DNA of 64,000 nucleotides from Cryptomeria japonica (taxonomy: Eukaryota; Streptophyta; Pinopsida; Cupressales; Cupressaceae), in assembly GCF_030272615.1 (NCBI RefSeq), contig NC_081414.1:814658569-814722568 (forward strand), read 5' to 3'. Below are positions 31,997 through 44,653 of this stretch, in pieces. The notes under the pieces are model-generated. The model was not told the DNA's origin. It saw only the letters and a program-made list of their open reading frames with translations, and did no database searches. A program made the translations under genes and the position numbers. How positions within the stretch are numbered: position 1 is the first letter of the stretch; each line of letters begins with the position of its first letter.

Positions 31997-34900
31997 TGTA
32001 ATGCCCCGCCAGGAAACCCCGAAGGGATTAAGCCAAAACACAAGAATAGAGTGCAAATTTTTTTATTTTTTTAGGTTACAACACATAAGATGCAACAAGA
32101 TATCAAAGATTCAGATTACATAGCGGAAGACAACAACTAACTCCTAAAGAGTTTCCCAACGAGATTACTTAAATTTCACAATTCAATTAACTCACACAAT
32201 TAGTCCAAAAGCTGGATATCTTAATAACGAGATAATTCATAAGCAGGACAATTTCTTTCAAAGGACTGAAATGTAAAACACAAGCAAGGATTCATCATTA
32301 AGATCCATTCATGATTCTCATTCAAGCTTTTCATTTAAAATTACAAACCATACATCTAACATACTAATACACTAGGATTTTCACCGTAAACATAAGAGAT
32401 CTTTCCAAGCATATTTAAATTCTTTACCAACAGCTGAGTATATCCATTACTCTAAGTTACATTCTTTCATGTTCCAACTTATTGCATTTCAAAAGACGAT
32501 TACATACAAGCATCAACGATAAATTCTATCTAAAACATTTATGCATTCAATCAACATGGCATTCAAGAAAGAACTGAATATAAGCATTTAAAGTTAATTC
32601 CATTTATCCACTTAACCATTCTAACATAAGTTAATCATACATGATAAAGCTGAATAAAGGAAACATAAGAGAATGCATCACATAACACCATAATGATCTC
32701 GGAGTTCACCCCTAAAGGGCTACATCTCCGGGTCTGCGCAACTGCAAGACCCCTTCTGATAAATAATAAGGTTAAGAGTACAAGAGGTTACACCAAGTAC
32801 TATCCAGCCATCAAGGTGATACATAAGCAAAATACAAACGACCACATCGGTCAATAATACATAAACGATCCTTTAAAAAGAACAGGATCCAGCTGAACAT
32901 AATCAAGCTAAAACAACGGTCCAGAAGAGCATCCATAATCACCACTCAAGGTCTAACATGAAACCGATACTCACAAGGGCAAAGACAAAAGGACGACCCA
33001 CGAAGGTACTCTAAACAGGACAAAACAACAACACACTAGCGAACGTAGGGACAAGTGTCATCACATAACCTGGTATGGATACCATGGCAAGTCTTCATAG
33101 GTCCCGGCCCCATACACTGGTCACCCTGGCACCCTAATCCGAACTTCCGGCCCATCCAAGCCTCATGTGGACCCACACATCCTCTCGTGAAGACAAGGAA
33201 GATGGTTTGCCGTTTCAGGCCTTCTCACAGCATGTCGAATCTATGATAGCACTCGTCTCATGTGTGAGGCACATTATCTTATTTAGAGATTACATTCTAA
33301 TCTATTGTTAGGTTACCACTTATTAGACTCACTTTCGACGGGTTACCCAGCAGCCACTTTGGGCGCGGCCCCCAATCGAAAGCCACTTTCCCATACGACA
33401 CTAGAACAAACTCAGACGAACTCAAAAACCGAGTAGGCATGGTCTGACGAACGAAGATCAAGAAGAGAGAAACAATCATCTGGTCAAACACGACTCAAGG
33501 GTAATCACTTACTGACGGTACTCTAACTAGAGACCTGACAACCAAGGTCAACCATGAATCATCATTCGACTCACACAACGAGGATATGACCAAAACGACA
33601 CTACCACAATACAATCGTCAACTCGGTACAGAGGACTGAATTAGGTACCCCAAGTCAAGCCATACGACAGGGTCCTACTAAACAAAGCAAAACATGCCAT
33701 TTCATAATTAAAGCGAATACAACAATTAAACTCGCAAGGCAATAATCAGAAAAGACATTATCTTCTCAAATAGATTTAAACATTAAAATCGATCAAGTTT
33801 TCTACAAGATCTAAAACAACTTACAGTTATCTACCTCATCAAGGGAGAATTTGGTTTTGTTTTTCGAACTCTTAAGGTTCAAGCATCAACAGACATATAA
33901 GTCATAAAGAGTTTTAACCAATTCATATTATTAAATCTCAGACAACCATTAATCAAATAATTAAGATATTTAATCTGCAACAAAACATCATTAACATACT
34001 GGTCTAAAACCGTCCTCTACAGTTTCGTATTATTTCTCAAGCCCAGATGTATTATACGGATTACGGAAATATATAAATGCAGAAAGAGAATCTAAAAGGA
34101 GATAATCATTTCCAAAATCCAAATCTTAATTCCCTACGCACGTATAGCAGAATCCAAAATGAACTGTTAATTAAAGAGTATATTTATTATTCCACGATAA
34201 ATAAAGTATACACAATTAACGACTAATAGTGCACAATAACCCAGTTAATTATTAGTTAATATATAATTATTAATCTCTATCAAAAAAAATATATCTCACT
34301 AATGATTAGTGTATTTGCACAAATTTCGAATTAATATCGATGAGTATAAATACACAACTTAATTTCCATTAATCCTATATATATAATAATCATTAATCAA
34401 TGATTGGAAACTTAATCATTAAACTAATATTCATTAACATGATATTAAACCATATGCTTTTTTTTTGAATACCAACAAAATACATTAATAAAAAAAAAAA
34501 ATGATTTAATAATCTACGTTTATACAAAACGCATTTAACAAAACTATGTTCTTTGTTTTTAAAGAAAAACGCGTTCAAAACAATGAAAACGCGGCGGCCG
34601 TGCCCTAACCCTAGCTGAGGGAGAGGGGCGGCGGCGCTCGCGGCGGTGCCCGCAGGTGCCGCGGCGCCCTGCGGCCACCGCCGTGAGCCGCAGGCCACGC
34701 GGTTTGCGAGCAAAAGGGAGGGCGTGCAGGGAGCAAGCGGGGGATGCGCGGGGGAAGGGGAGGGGAGCGGGTGGAGCTCCGCTCCCCGCTCTCCCAAACC
34801 CCGACCCACAGTATAAACAAATAAAAACGCCCTGCTCAGCATAAAACAAATATAAACAACTCCCAGTTTCGGTTTGCAACATAAATAAATTTTTCTTAAA

Positions 34901-36235
34901 ACACAGTTCGAAAATGAAATAATAAATTTTCTTTTATTTTCTTCGAAACACAGTCCGAGCTCCCAAAACAAAAACGCCCAAAAGGGTTTGCTGAAGTTTT
35001 CGATTTAAGAAGAGTTTAGATAAAATAAAGAACTATGTTATGGTATCCATTTCATTGATAATTTCCATTCTCCCCCAAGCACAATGGGATTCCAAACCAC
35101 CCACACATCATTGAGCAATAACAAAACCTCAGATAAATCTCCAGCCAAATTCAAAATGGCCAACCAAGGAACTAATTTATTTTGAAATCAAATGGTTAAA
35201 CAAAGCCTACCTAATCTCGCATTCCTGGCAAGATCTGTCGAAGAGTCCAAATCTCCAGCTCCCAAATCCTTCCTTCTCCATCCAAAATCCTCCAATTCCA
35301 TCTCCAAAATCTTTCTCAACCAAAAATCCTCCAAAATGTCCATCCATTCCAATTTCCCCAAAATTGGGTTATATGGAAGAGTTGACCCAAAAATTCCATC
35401 TTTGGAATAAAAACTTTTATTTACAAAAAAATTCCTCAAAATAATGCTTTTCTAAATATAGCAACAAATAACTTGTTTTTCATTTCAAAAATCGATTTCC
35501 TCCTTCAACTGAATTTTAAACTTTCTGATTTAATAATCCAACAGAATGCAATTAACTCTATTGCGATAAAATATAAAACTTTCTTTTTCAACAGCATATG
35601 TAAATGCATTTAATATTCACAATCAGTCATTTAAATCGAATTTACTCCCAATTAAAAACGAGCAAATCCAATATTAATGAAAATCGCATAACGAAACCAG
35701 ATTAATCTAGTCCATTAATCTTCAATGCACAAACGCGTATATAATCAAAATAATGACTAAGGACTAATTAACCAATTTAACCCTGCACATCAAGCACGCA
35801 AATCGAGAAGGTCAACCAAACAGACGACTCGCAAACCCAAACAAAAAGGGGTTACCGACGACGACTGGCGATGCTCGCTAGAGCACGACTAAGGTCAACT
35901 AGGGTCTTACGACCACCTAATCCGACTCTAAGGATTAAAAAGGGTACACTCAAACCTGCACATCCAGGTGAAGACGAACCTCGCACTCATGCGGCATTGT
36001 ACCTGAAAAATCCTGCAACCAAGAGTCATACATGCATACATATATAAAATTTACTGAAAGCGTTAGCTCGATGTTAATACCACGAAATAGGTACACTAAC
36101 AACTTGCATACAACTAGTGAGAAACCACATCAATAGCTATGCGTTAATTCAAACATCTGACTATAACATAATATTACGATAAACTAATCAAGATTAAACC
36201 AAGGTTAGAAATAGATTAGGGTAGGGGTACTACAG
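31997..36235. mobile_element. Giant solo LTR, 4,239 bp, with perfect target duplication
   Basis: GAAAC flanks both sides (31992-31996 and 36236-36240). Ends are TGTAATGCCCCGCC and GGGTAGGGGTACTACA, that is imperfect inverted TGTARTNCCCC ends as in many plant Gypsy LTRs. No protein of gag or pol type is inside. Parts that stand out: 32700-33250 with GC-richer text, and 34585-34810, a strongly GC-rich island. The family is also at 1-650. Orientation cannot be fixed because neither primer site nor purine tract is present. A non-autonomous element with no coding DNA is the alternative. Confidence 0.82.
34585..34815. promoter_or_regulatory. GC-rich, CpG-dense island inside the giant LTR
   Basis: About 230 bp rich in GCGGCG, GCCGCG and GCCCGC within otherwise AT-rich DNA. 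Both strands have open frames here (for example 34393-34971 minus), but their proline/alanine/arginine content is what GC-rich DNA gives by chance. It could be the transcription-start region of the LTR, or foreign sequence captured by it. No core promoter element could be fixed. Confidence 0.45.
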
Positions 36236-36240
36236 AAACT

Positions 36241-36812
36241 CTACAAAATTCAATAAATTGAGTAGACTAGTATGTGGCTATAAATGCCCAAAATTTTTGC
36301 ATGACTAAGTATAAAACAAAAATAGGATTAATTATAACTATATTATATAATGTTGTACAGATGTTGAACAGTATCTACATAAAATATGTTGAATGCTCAT
36401 GTAAATATTTTGCTAGTAAGTCGGAAAAAATCTTTCCCCAATTGCTACATGGAAGACATTCCTTGTCTTTCTAAACTTATGTTCTAACAAGGTTATTATA
36501 GTTTTGAGATCCTCCCAAGATTAAATCTTTCCAAGAAGTTTACTCATCTTTTGGATTGAGAAGAATGAGATGTGCAGAGCCTAACAAAAAATATCAAATA
36601 ATTTTAATACTCATCGTTCTCTTTTTATAGCCCCAGGAGAAATTTCTAGAAGAATATATTTAAATTTTATATTTTATAATTAAATCATTCAAAAAATAAT
36701 TATAAAAAGTACTTTTAAAAATATTAATTTATTTTTGTTGATTAAGTGATTTTATTTTTTTAATTTTTATTGTGCACCAAGTTAAGTCATTTATTTTAAA
36801 TATATTCAACTT
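36241..36812. other. Intergenic AT-rich DNA between two solo LTRs
   Basis: No gene recognised. A 66-residue frame at 36274-36474 has no domain. Confidence 0.3.
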
Positions 36813-36817
36813 ATAAC

Positions 36818-38223
36818 TGTATGCCTGGAATGTGGTGTCAACCTACAAGAGGAGAAAACAATTCAAACACACAAATGAAACATTGCATAAGAGGTTAGAA
36901 ATCCAAACAAAGCAAGTTAAATGAATCTAAACTCTTTAAAATCATTCCATGTTCCTCTATCTCCAAGGATCCTCAAGATTCAAGGTGGCTCTCAGCTTGG
37001 AAGATCACTTGATTTTTTAGGATGACAACCTAAAGAACAAGATTTAAATGATTCTAAGATCTAAATGGATTGCAACCAAGATCCTAGTGATGATTTATAT
37101 ATGAAACTAGATGATGATAGGATGCAAGATATTGATATGAATCTTGAACTAGTATGAAATTGATACTAAGATGAAGCTAACATGATATATCTAAGATTAT
37201 AATGCTATCAAAATGATCCAAAATTATATTCTATCAAAGAGAGAATATGCTTAATTTTATGAGACTATAAGTTTGATGCACAAAGACTCGATTTTTTTGA
37301 AGAAGGGATGGGCTCTATTTATAGGGTAAATAGGGAAATGGATGGTCAAGATTGGATAATCTAATCAAGGGCTAGGATTGAAAGTTATCAATCCATGTTC
37401 ACAATTCTCACCAATGAAATGGTGACAATTGTCAACAAGAGGTTGCTTGAGAGGAGATGCAAGAAGCATTAAATGCTTGAGAAGACATGAAGGTTACCTT
37501 AGGAGGTAAGGGTATGGTTAGGTTAGGGTTATCCAATGGACAAAGCTTGCTCCCAAGGGATAAACTCTTGTGCACGGGTTAAAGAGATAACCAAAGGTAA
37601 AGCCATGAGTGCTTGTTGAGACCCTTGGGTTAGATTAAGGTTGAGTTAGGCAAAAAGTCTCTAACCATGCCAAAAGGGTGAGTTAATTATTAATGGTTTG
37701 GAAGACTTTGGGGAAAAATTTGTAAGAGTCCTTCCAAATTTGGGGAAACTCAGCAAGTTAGCTTGTTGAAGACACAAAGACTTTATTGCTTTTGGAAGAC
37801 TTTCTTCCAAATTTGAGAAGTGACATTCTCAAAGCTAGCGAAAAGGATATGATTGGAGGGATTAAGCTAATTGATTGGGATTAGATGGGTTCTAGAAGAA
37901 TGCTTTAGAAAGGGAAGGTTAGGAGGCAAGTGGGAGATGTACGAAAATGCAAGTGGGGGGATTTTTAAATAAATTTAGATTTATTTAAATGCAAAGGATA
38001 TTTTAATTAAATGGGAAAGGGGATAAATTAATATTTTTAATTAAATGTGAATTTAATTAAAATGGCTAGAGGGAGGGTATTTATTTAAATGTGAATTTAA
38101 TTAGATGACTTAGATAGAAGAAAGGTATATTAATAAAATATTAATTTAATTAATTGGAAGAATTAAGAATAATTAAATGAATAAAGTTCACTTAATTCAT
38201 TGTGCAACTTTTAGGTGTCTACA
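36818..38223 (-). mobile_element. Solo LTR, 1,406 bp, with perfect target duplication
   Basis: ATAAC lies at 36813-36817 and 38224-38228. Read on the minus strand it starts TGTAGACACCTAAAAGTTGC and ends CCAGGCATACA, with TG/CA ends. The 3' third (plus strand 37970-38170) is made of AATTTAATTAAAT blocks, as in several plant Gypsy LTRs. No coding sequence inside. The minus orientation is chosen because TGTAGACACC is a common LTR start; it is not proven. Confidence 0.85.
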
Positions 38224-38228
38224 ATAAC

Positions 38229-39559
38229 TAAATAAATTATTTTTTTTCTAAATTTGTAGGCACAAAATAGAGACATTACAAACCTCCATTCCTAAAGATT
38301 TCTCGCCTTTAAACAATTTGTACTTGTATGCCAATACCAAGATCCCAAATCAATCTTAAGAATGCTCCACCACGATATCTATGCTTCATTCTAATATTGT
38401 TGAAACCGACAAATCTATCACTTTACCTTACCCTGTGAATCAATTCAACAATAATATAAATACTTGGATCCCAAACCTTTCTATCATCATACACTCCTAC
38501 TAAATTACACCAATCTTGCCAATCCACATGTATGTATGCCATTGCACTCAATTTTTCCCTCTCAAGACGATACTATCCATAACTCTAATACTACTATATG
38601 ATCCCCTCGTAGGTACTTTAATGAACTTACAAAGATTTTTCTAATTTTCACTTAGGTGATATTTTGTCAAATATATTACAAACATTCCCTCATAAAAATC
38701 ATCATATCATTCATTAAATACAATAAGAATTTTGTCAAACAATTTGTATGCATTCTATCTAAAGAGATTTCTGATTGAAATAATAATAATTTTTTATGGT
38801 TTGAAAATTATTTGCAATACTTAATCATTCATACCATTCAAAAGCTTTATACCGTACATTAGACATTGGGTATTCAATGCATATAAGTGAAATACCAATA
38901 GAACTTGATAGTTTATTTTTAAAATCTGGTATTGAAATTTTGTGCACATATAAAATTTATTTATTTGATTTGTAAAATCCATATCCAATTATATGCTTAT
39001 ATAAAGTGGTGGTTAGCTTGTCAAAGCAATGGATAAAAATAGGAATTAAGAATTAGAATATTTAAGGGCATGGTCTTAGGGTTCATGAAAATAATATAAG
39101 TAAGCTTTGATTTTCATATGTAGTATCTAAACATGTGTATCATTGAAAGCTTGTAGATGAACATTGTGTATATCTTTTTTATGGTATAATTATAATGAAG
39201 TCATTGGACGTGTATCAATCTTAAATGCAAAAGGTGTGCAATATAGAGGATTATATATAACAGAGTTAGGGTTAAAGATATCATATCCACTTTTTTCTTA
39301 AGATTGATCAAACTACTTCATAGTTTATTAAAGGCTAAGAAAGGTAGATAGTAAGAAAAATAGATAGTAGTGGTATGAGAAGCATAGTTAGAATGGAGGA
39401 TGTCTAAAGATAGTGAGAGATTAGAGAGAGTGGAATGGTACTATAAGAAAAAATCATACTACAAATGTAGAGTTGTCATAGGATTATAAGAAGGAATGGT
39501 ATGTACTAATATGAATACATGATTAAATGCTATCTAACTTTAAATTGAGAACTCTATTC
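38229..39559. other. Intergenic AT-rich DNA, nothing recognised
   Basis: No frame or element end could be supported. Confidence 0.3.
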
Positions 39560-40160
39560 ATAACTCAGATATTAAATCAATACCTTATTTCAAAGCTCCC
39601 ATTTGACGAGATGGGAGGATGTTGGTAAAGGTTGTAGAGTCTAGATTTACACTTGCTGCAAGTTTCTAAAACTTTTTCAACGAATCCATTTTCTTTTATA
39701 TTTGCGATCAGGGCATTCCATAAGAACAATGTACTTTGAGGCATTCTGTCAAACAGTTTAGGTACCTTGTACATACTTGAACATTTTGCATATCTTGTAA
39801 TCATGTCATCTTGTCAAATAGTTCATGTGCCAGATCTAAGCTTCCTTATTTTGCGTAAACGTCTACTAAGGCAGATTGCGGAATTTGGCTTTAAAACTGC
39901 TAATTACATTTGATTAAGAGTTTCTAAACCTTTCCTGTAATAATAGCATTCCGTGGGATCACATTTCTTAAAGGCATCCCATTGAAAAGTTTGCATATAT
40001 GTTTAGCAAGGCATTTCCAGCTATAATATCTGGAAATAGTCCCCTTTCCTATAATATCTGGATTTGAAGGTTGTCCATACCCTATTTTGAAGATTTTGTT
40101 GTCCCCGCTGTAGAAACCAATATTTGCATAAACAGAAGCCAATGAATCGCCCTTCTATAG
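39560..40160 (-). pseudogene. Pentatricopeptide-repeat (PPR) protein pseudogene
   Basis: Minus-strand frames at 39924-40142 and 39577-39804 show decayed PPR motifs: CKLFNGMPLRNVIPRNAIIT resembles the P/L/S-type segment ACKLFDRMPERNVVSWNAMI, and MITRYAKCSSMYKVPKLFDR with LFLWNALIANIKENGFVEK is the next repeat. Living PPR proteins bind organellar RNA and have ten or more repeats; only two or three survive here, in two frames. It lies just upstream of the minisatellite of the intact ankyrin gene. Confidence 0.8.
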
Positions 40161-40227
40161 GAAAAATGCCCACGTCTCAAAATGATGGTGGTAGCATTAT
40201 CAAACGTATGCCTCCATGGAAGCCTTG

Positions 40228-41210
40228 TAATAAAATTTCTAGTATATTACAGTCAATATAAAAATTAAATATGATCCCGGGGCCATCAAATTCACTGATG
40301 TGACTACCACTCAGTTTTTTCTTACAAAATTCTAATCCTTCTATTCACAGACATGACCACCAAACAGATTTTCCTCATCAGTCCAATTCACCAACATGAT
40401 TGCCACTCCCATCAATCTATCAGATGTCCACTTCACCGGCATGATTACCACTCAATTTTTTCTCAAAATTTTCCAAAGGAATCTGTTAAATGTCCAATTC
40501 ACCAGTACTACCATTTAGATTTTTCTCAAATAATTCCAAATCAGTCTATTAGATGTTCAGTTCACTGACATAACCACCACTTCAGTTATTTTAAAATAAA
40601 TTTCAATAGTATGCTTCGTCCATTCCATTGACATAATTCCAATTTAATTCACACATTCTAACATCCAACTCACCCACTTGACCAAAACTTTTTTAATCAC
40701 TTTTTAGATGTCCAATTCACGGACATGACTACCTATCAGATTTTTCTGATCAGTCTATGGATGTCCAATTCACCAACATGATTGCCACTCAGAATTCCAA
40801 AAAAATTCTAAGATGTCCAATTTACGGACATGAGTACTACTGAATTTTTTCTCAGAATGAGAAAAATTTAGTTTTTTCTGAAAAAAAAAATCCAAATCAA
40901 TCTATTAGATGTTCAATTCAGTGACCTAACCATCACTTAGATTATTTGAGGATAAAACTCAATAATATGCTTTCTCCCTTCATATTTTCCATTGACATAA
41001 TTTCAAGTTAATTGCTGAATTCAGACATCCCACTCACCCACTTATCACTCAGATTTTTCTCAGGGATATGTCTTTTCTCATCCAATTCTCCCTTGACACA
41101 ATTTCTCATCTAAGCCCTGTGTTCAAACATGCCAGTCACTCACTTAGACTGAAACTTTTCTAATCAGTCAATAATATGTCCTATTCACTGAAAGGTTAAT
41201 TTGTTTTTTG
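40228..41210 (+). repeat. Minisatellite-like upstream region of the intact ankyrin gene
   Basis: At least ten degenerate units of 45-70 bp, each with a core of GATGTCCAATTCACNNACAT, then GATTNCCACTCAGATTTTTC. Clear units start near 40280, 40340, 40380, 40435, 40490, 40550, 40705, 40760, 40815 and 40905. The same region, collinear, lies upstream of both pseudogenes. It ends about 390 bp before the start codon, so it may lie in or above the promoter. Confidence 0.8.
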
Positions 41211-41602
41211 AATGGAATATCTTCAGTTTTAAATAGCACACATTAAGTAACATATGAAGTCTAGAGGATGATAGTCGATTTTAAGTGTTATAATATTTTT
41301 GAGTCTACATTCTTAATGTGGCAACATAAATTAAGCTCAAAAACTATCAGTCAACTCTGAAGATTTAACACTTTCAAGCCTAGAAATATAAACTTAGTGT
41401 GTGTAATTTAAACTGTTCCCTTTATTACTTCTCTCTCATTTCAATACCATACTTGAAAAAAAAAACTACTTTTTTTTCATATACAGTATTTGCAAGTCTG
41501 TAAAGCAGGCTCACGTTTTGCTTAATGTGTTGATCTCTCTATTGTTCTGCAAGCAATCTTTACCCCGTTCAATAAGGAAAGGAGAGATATCAAGAGAAAG
41601 GA

Positions 41603-44600
41603 ATGGAGAGAAAGCTGTACGACGCAGTTAAATTAGGGGACTCGGAGGCACTTAAAAGTTTTCAAGATAATGGCCTCAATATCCTGCAACAGATTACACC
41701 CACAAAGAATACAGCACTCCATGTGGCAGCATATCATGGCCACTTGGGAGCTGTGAAAATGATGGTTCAGCTGATGGATCGAGACATAGAGGTCGGCAAC
41801 CAGGGAAGCCATGGATTTCTAACTGCAAGAAATGACGAAGGTAACATTGCTTTGCACGAAGCAGCCATTGGAGGACAGCGCAACGTAGTGCAGTATTTCT
41901 TGCAGAATCATCCTGATCTTGTGAATATCGTTAATCATGCCGGTGAGACCGCACTGTTCAAAGCTGCAGAGGAAGGTCATAAGAAAATTGTTGAGGATCT
42001 TTTGTCCCCTACAGATTCCAAGTACGACAAGAGGACATCCGATGGCCAAACCCTTGTGCAGTGTGCTGTGTACAAATCACACAAAGGTAATCTCGAAAAA
42101 TCTCTTTAAAATTTTTTGGCATAAGAATTTAAGGGAGAGGATTTCGTAGCTGAGTTGAGCGTGTTTCAAGTGTTGTGATAGAAGTTGTTGATTTAATATC
42201 CCATGCTGATTTAATTTCCAACGTTTTAATTATAACATTGCACCAATAGTTGTGACTTTAAAGTTGTTGTTGTTGATAATGAGTACCAATAATTGAATGA
42301 AATGTAGTTTTTGTTGTAAAAGCAATCAATCATGTGATGCCATATTAACAAAAATTGAGAATGATTTGAAATTTTCATGTAAGATTTTAAAAAGTGCAAA
42401 ATTAAGATCCACAATTACTGAATCCTCTCCTCTGCATTTTAGAAACACTAATTCATACCTTAAAACTTGTGTAGGTGTCCTTAAGAAACTCATAGCTAAT
42501 AATCCAGAGCTTCTTCAACAAGTTGACAGTTTAGGCAGAACGCCATTGCATAGCGCTGCCTATCTTAACGGAATATCGCGCATTGCAAAGATTATTTTGG
42601 AGAAAGATAGGTCTTTGTGTTATAAAGTGGACAACAATCACCAATCAGCACTTCATCTAGCAGTGAAAGAAGGGAACTTGGAGTTGGCCACCGAGATATT
42701 GACTTATGCCAAAGATTGCATAGAAATTTTAGATAATGACGGGAGAACTGCTCTACACTTGGTGGTTGAAAATGCAGTGCAGACGTTTCACAGAATTTCA
42801 AGGCGTATCAAAACTTTGGTGTTGTTGGTAACATCAAAGAGGCTGATTAATAAACCTGACAAGCTGGGCAAAACAGCTTTAGACATAGCAATTCACAAGA
42901 TGTCCAGTGACGAACGTCTTTTTTATGGGGTAAGCATTTCATTTCATCTAAAATATTTATCAACCATTACTGTATTCTAATTATATAAATTCATCTAGTT
43001 TTGGTTTATTCTGATGGAACAAAGGTCTATTATATGTGTAATGGCGAAAGTATTCTAATTATCCAAATTTCATCTAATTTTATTTTATTTTGATGGAATA
43101 TTTTACTATGATATATATTGATAAATAATATATATTCTTATGTCAGGTTAGATTTAAATTTTTATTTTTTTAATTATCTTTATTACATAGAAGGTATGTA
43201 GACTCATATGTAAGAGATCATGCATTTATGTTTCCAAAATAAAAAAGTATTGTGGACATTAAGTTTCCACAATCTATTAGATATTGATCAGTTATTTTCG
43301 AATTCGATTGTATGTAAATTTTTGTATCAACGTTTTGCATCACATTCTGTACTCTCTAACTTCTTTTCATCCTCACAGAGTGTGATCAGAAACGATGATG
43401 TAAAAATTTACACACAATTGAATCTGAAAATAAAAAATAACTAAAATTAAAAAATAAATAAATATAATAATCTTATTAATTTGAATGGATCAAAGAATTA
43501 ATATTAAGATAATCACATAATAGTGATGTCTTGTGAATTAGATTGCTGTTCTCTTTGTATTACCTGTGTAACGCTGTTGTTACATTTGCTTTGTTGATGT
43601 TGCTCTTGGTAGTGTTAATGTAATGATGTGGTTACAGCTGATACGTTATTTATTATAGCTATTTTGCTGAAATTACTATTATAACTTTTTAATCTAATTC
43701 TTAATCAAAAAAATCAATGAGAAAATCAAACGACCAACGAGTTAACATGCATTTCACACATTAGACTGAAACTTTCCCATTTAAAATCTCCTTCTCCTAC
43801 TTTTAAAGTTACTCTCGTACTCTTTGAATGCCTGTCAATACCAATTGATTTAAAAGACAGATCTCTGGTGTAGATTAAAAGGTTGCTAGAAAGAAATGGT
43901 GCACGGAGCAGCGCAAGGGCTGTGGCCGTGGAAGAAACAAAAGAGCACTCATTAGCGAATGAAAAATCAACGTGGAATGTCCAAATTGTTTCAGTAAATG
44001 CGGTGTTGATCGCAACAGTAGCATTTGCAGCAGCTTTCACTCTCCCAAAAGAAGATCCCCATTATGTTGTTGTCTTTCAAATGACAGTGATATGTGACGC
44101 ATTAGCATTCTGCACTTCTATTTCATCAGCGGTTCTGCTAATGTACGCACTATATGGTAAACAAGAAGACCCCCTGCTTCTTAACACCTCACTCACCGGA
44201 TTATGGATAGCATTGATATCTTTATTGCTGGCTTTTGGGGCCGCCATTTTCGAGGTAGTGGCACCAAAGCATAGAGCTGTAGCGGGGACTGTGTTGGCTA
44301 TGGTTAGTGTTGTTCCGATTTGCATAAGGATGATGATTTTTCGCTCCAAGAAATACATCTTCAGAGAAGATGAGCACCACCTCTGGACTCTCGTTATAGT
44401 TAGTTGCGTCCAGATGATACTTTTATTTATACTTGGCACAATCACAGAAATCACTGCTCCGCAGGCACTGGGTATGGTCGTGGGCTTAATGGTGGTTTGG
44501 ATTGCAGCGTCTTTAGGCCCCAAAAAATGGTTTCTTTCTCAGCGACGCATTTCCAGAGATAACGGGCACTACATCTGGTTTTTGGTGATTGGCGCAATCA

Positions 44601-44653
44601 TGAATTCGCTATTCATTTTGTTTTTGGTAGCAGTTTTCATTGGAATAAATTAA
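41603..44653 (+). CDS. Ankyrin-repeat membrane protein, ACD6/ITN1-like, three exons
   Basis: Predicted exons 41603-42086, 42475-42929 and 43874-44653 have GT/AG borders (G|GTAATC..GTGTAG|G; GGG|GTAAGC..GTGTAG|A) and join in frame to 572 residues. Residues 35-310 hold about eight ankyrin repeats, e.g. NTALHVAAYHGHLGAVKMMV (36-55), GNIALHEAAIGGQRNVVQYF (80-99), GRTPLHSAAYLNGISRIAKI (182-201) and HQSALHLAVKEGNLELATEI (217-236). From about residue 352 lies a PGG-type domain: NAVLIATVAFAAAFTLP, a loop, then five or six further hydrophobic segments to the C-terminus. The loop reads TLPKEDPHY, where the family usually has PGG. Relatives such as ACD6 and ITN1 sit in membranes and act in defence or salt signalling; the role here is inferred from family. 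ATG 41603 starts a short N-terminal helix as in relatives. No stop or frameshift was found, so the copy looks intact. Confidence 0.88.

Noticed and set aside
34600-34612. CCTAACCCTAG, telomere-like
   Set aside because: A single partial unit, not an array.
34393-34971. 192-residue minus-strand frame in the GC-rich island
   Set aside because: Open because GC-rich DNA has few stops; it covers AT-rich ends as well and has no domain.
42421-42475. Alternative acceptor for ankyrin exon 2 at CATTTTAG (about 42442)
   Set aside because: GTGTAG at 42474 joins exon 1 in frame and gives a normal ankyrin repeat; the alternative adds unrelated residues.
44077-44523. 148-residue minus-strand frame
   Set aside because: Shadow of exon 3 of the ankyrin gene.
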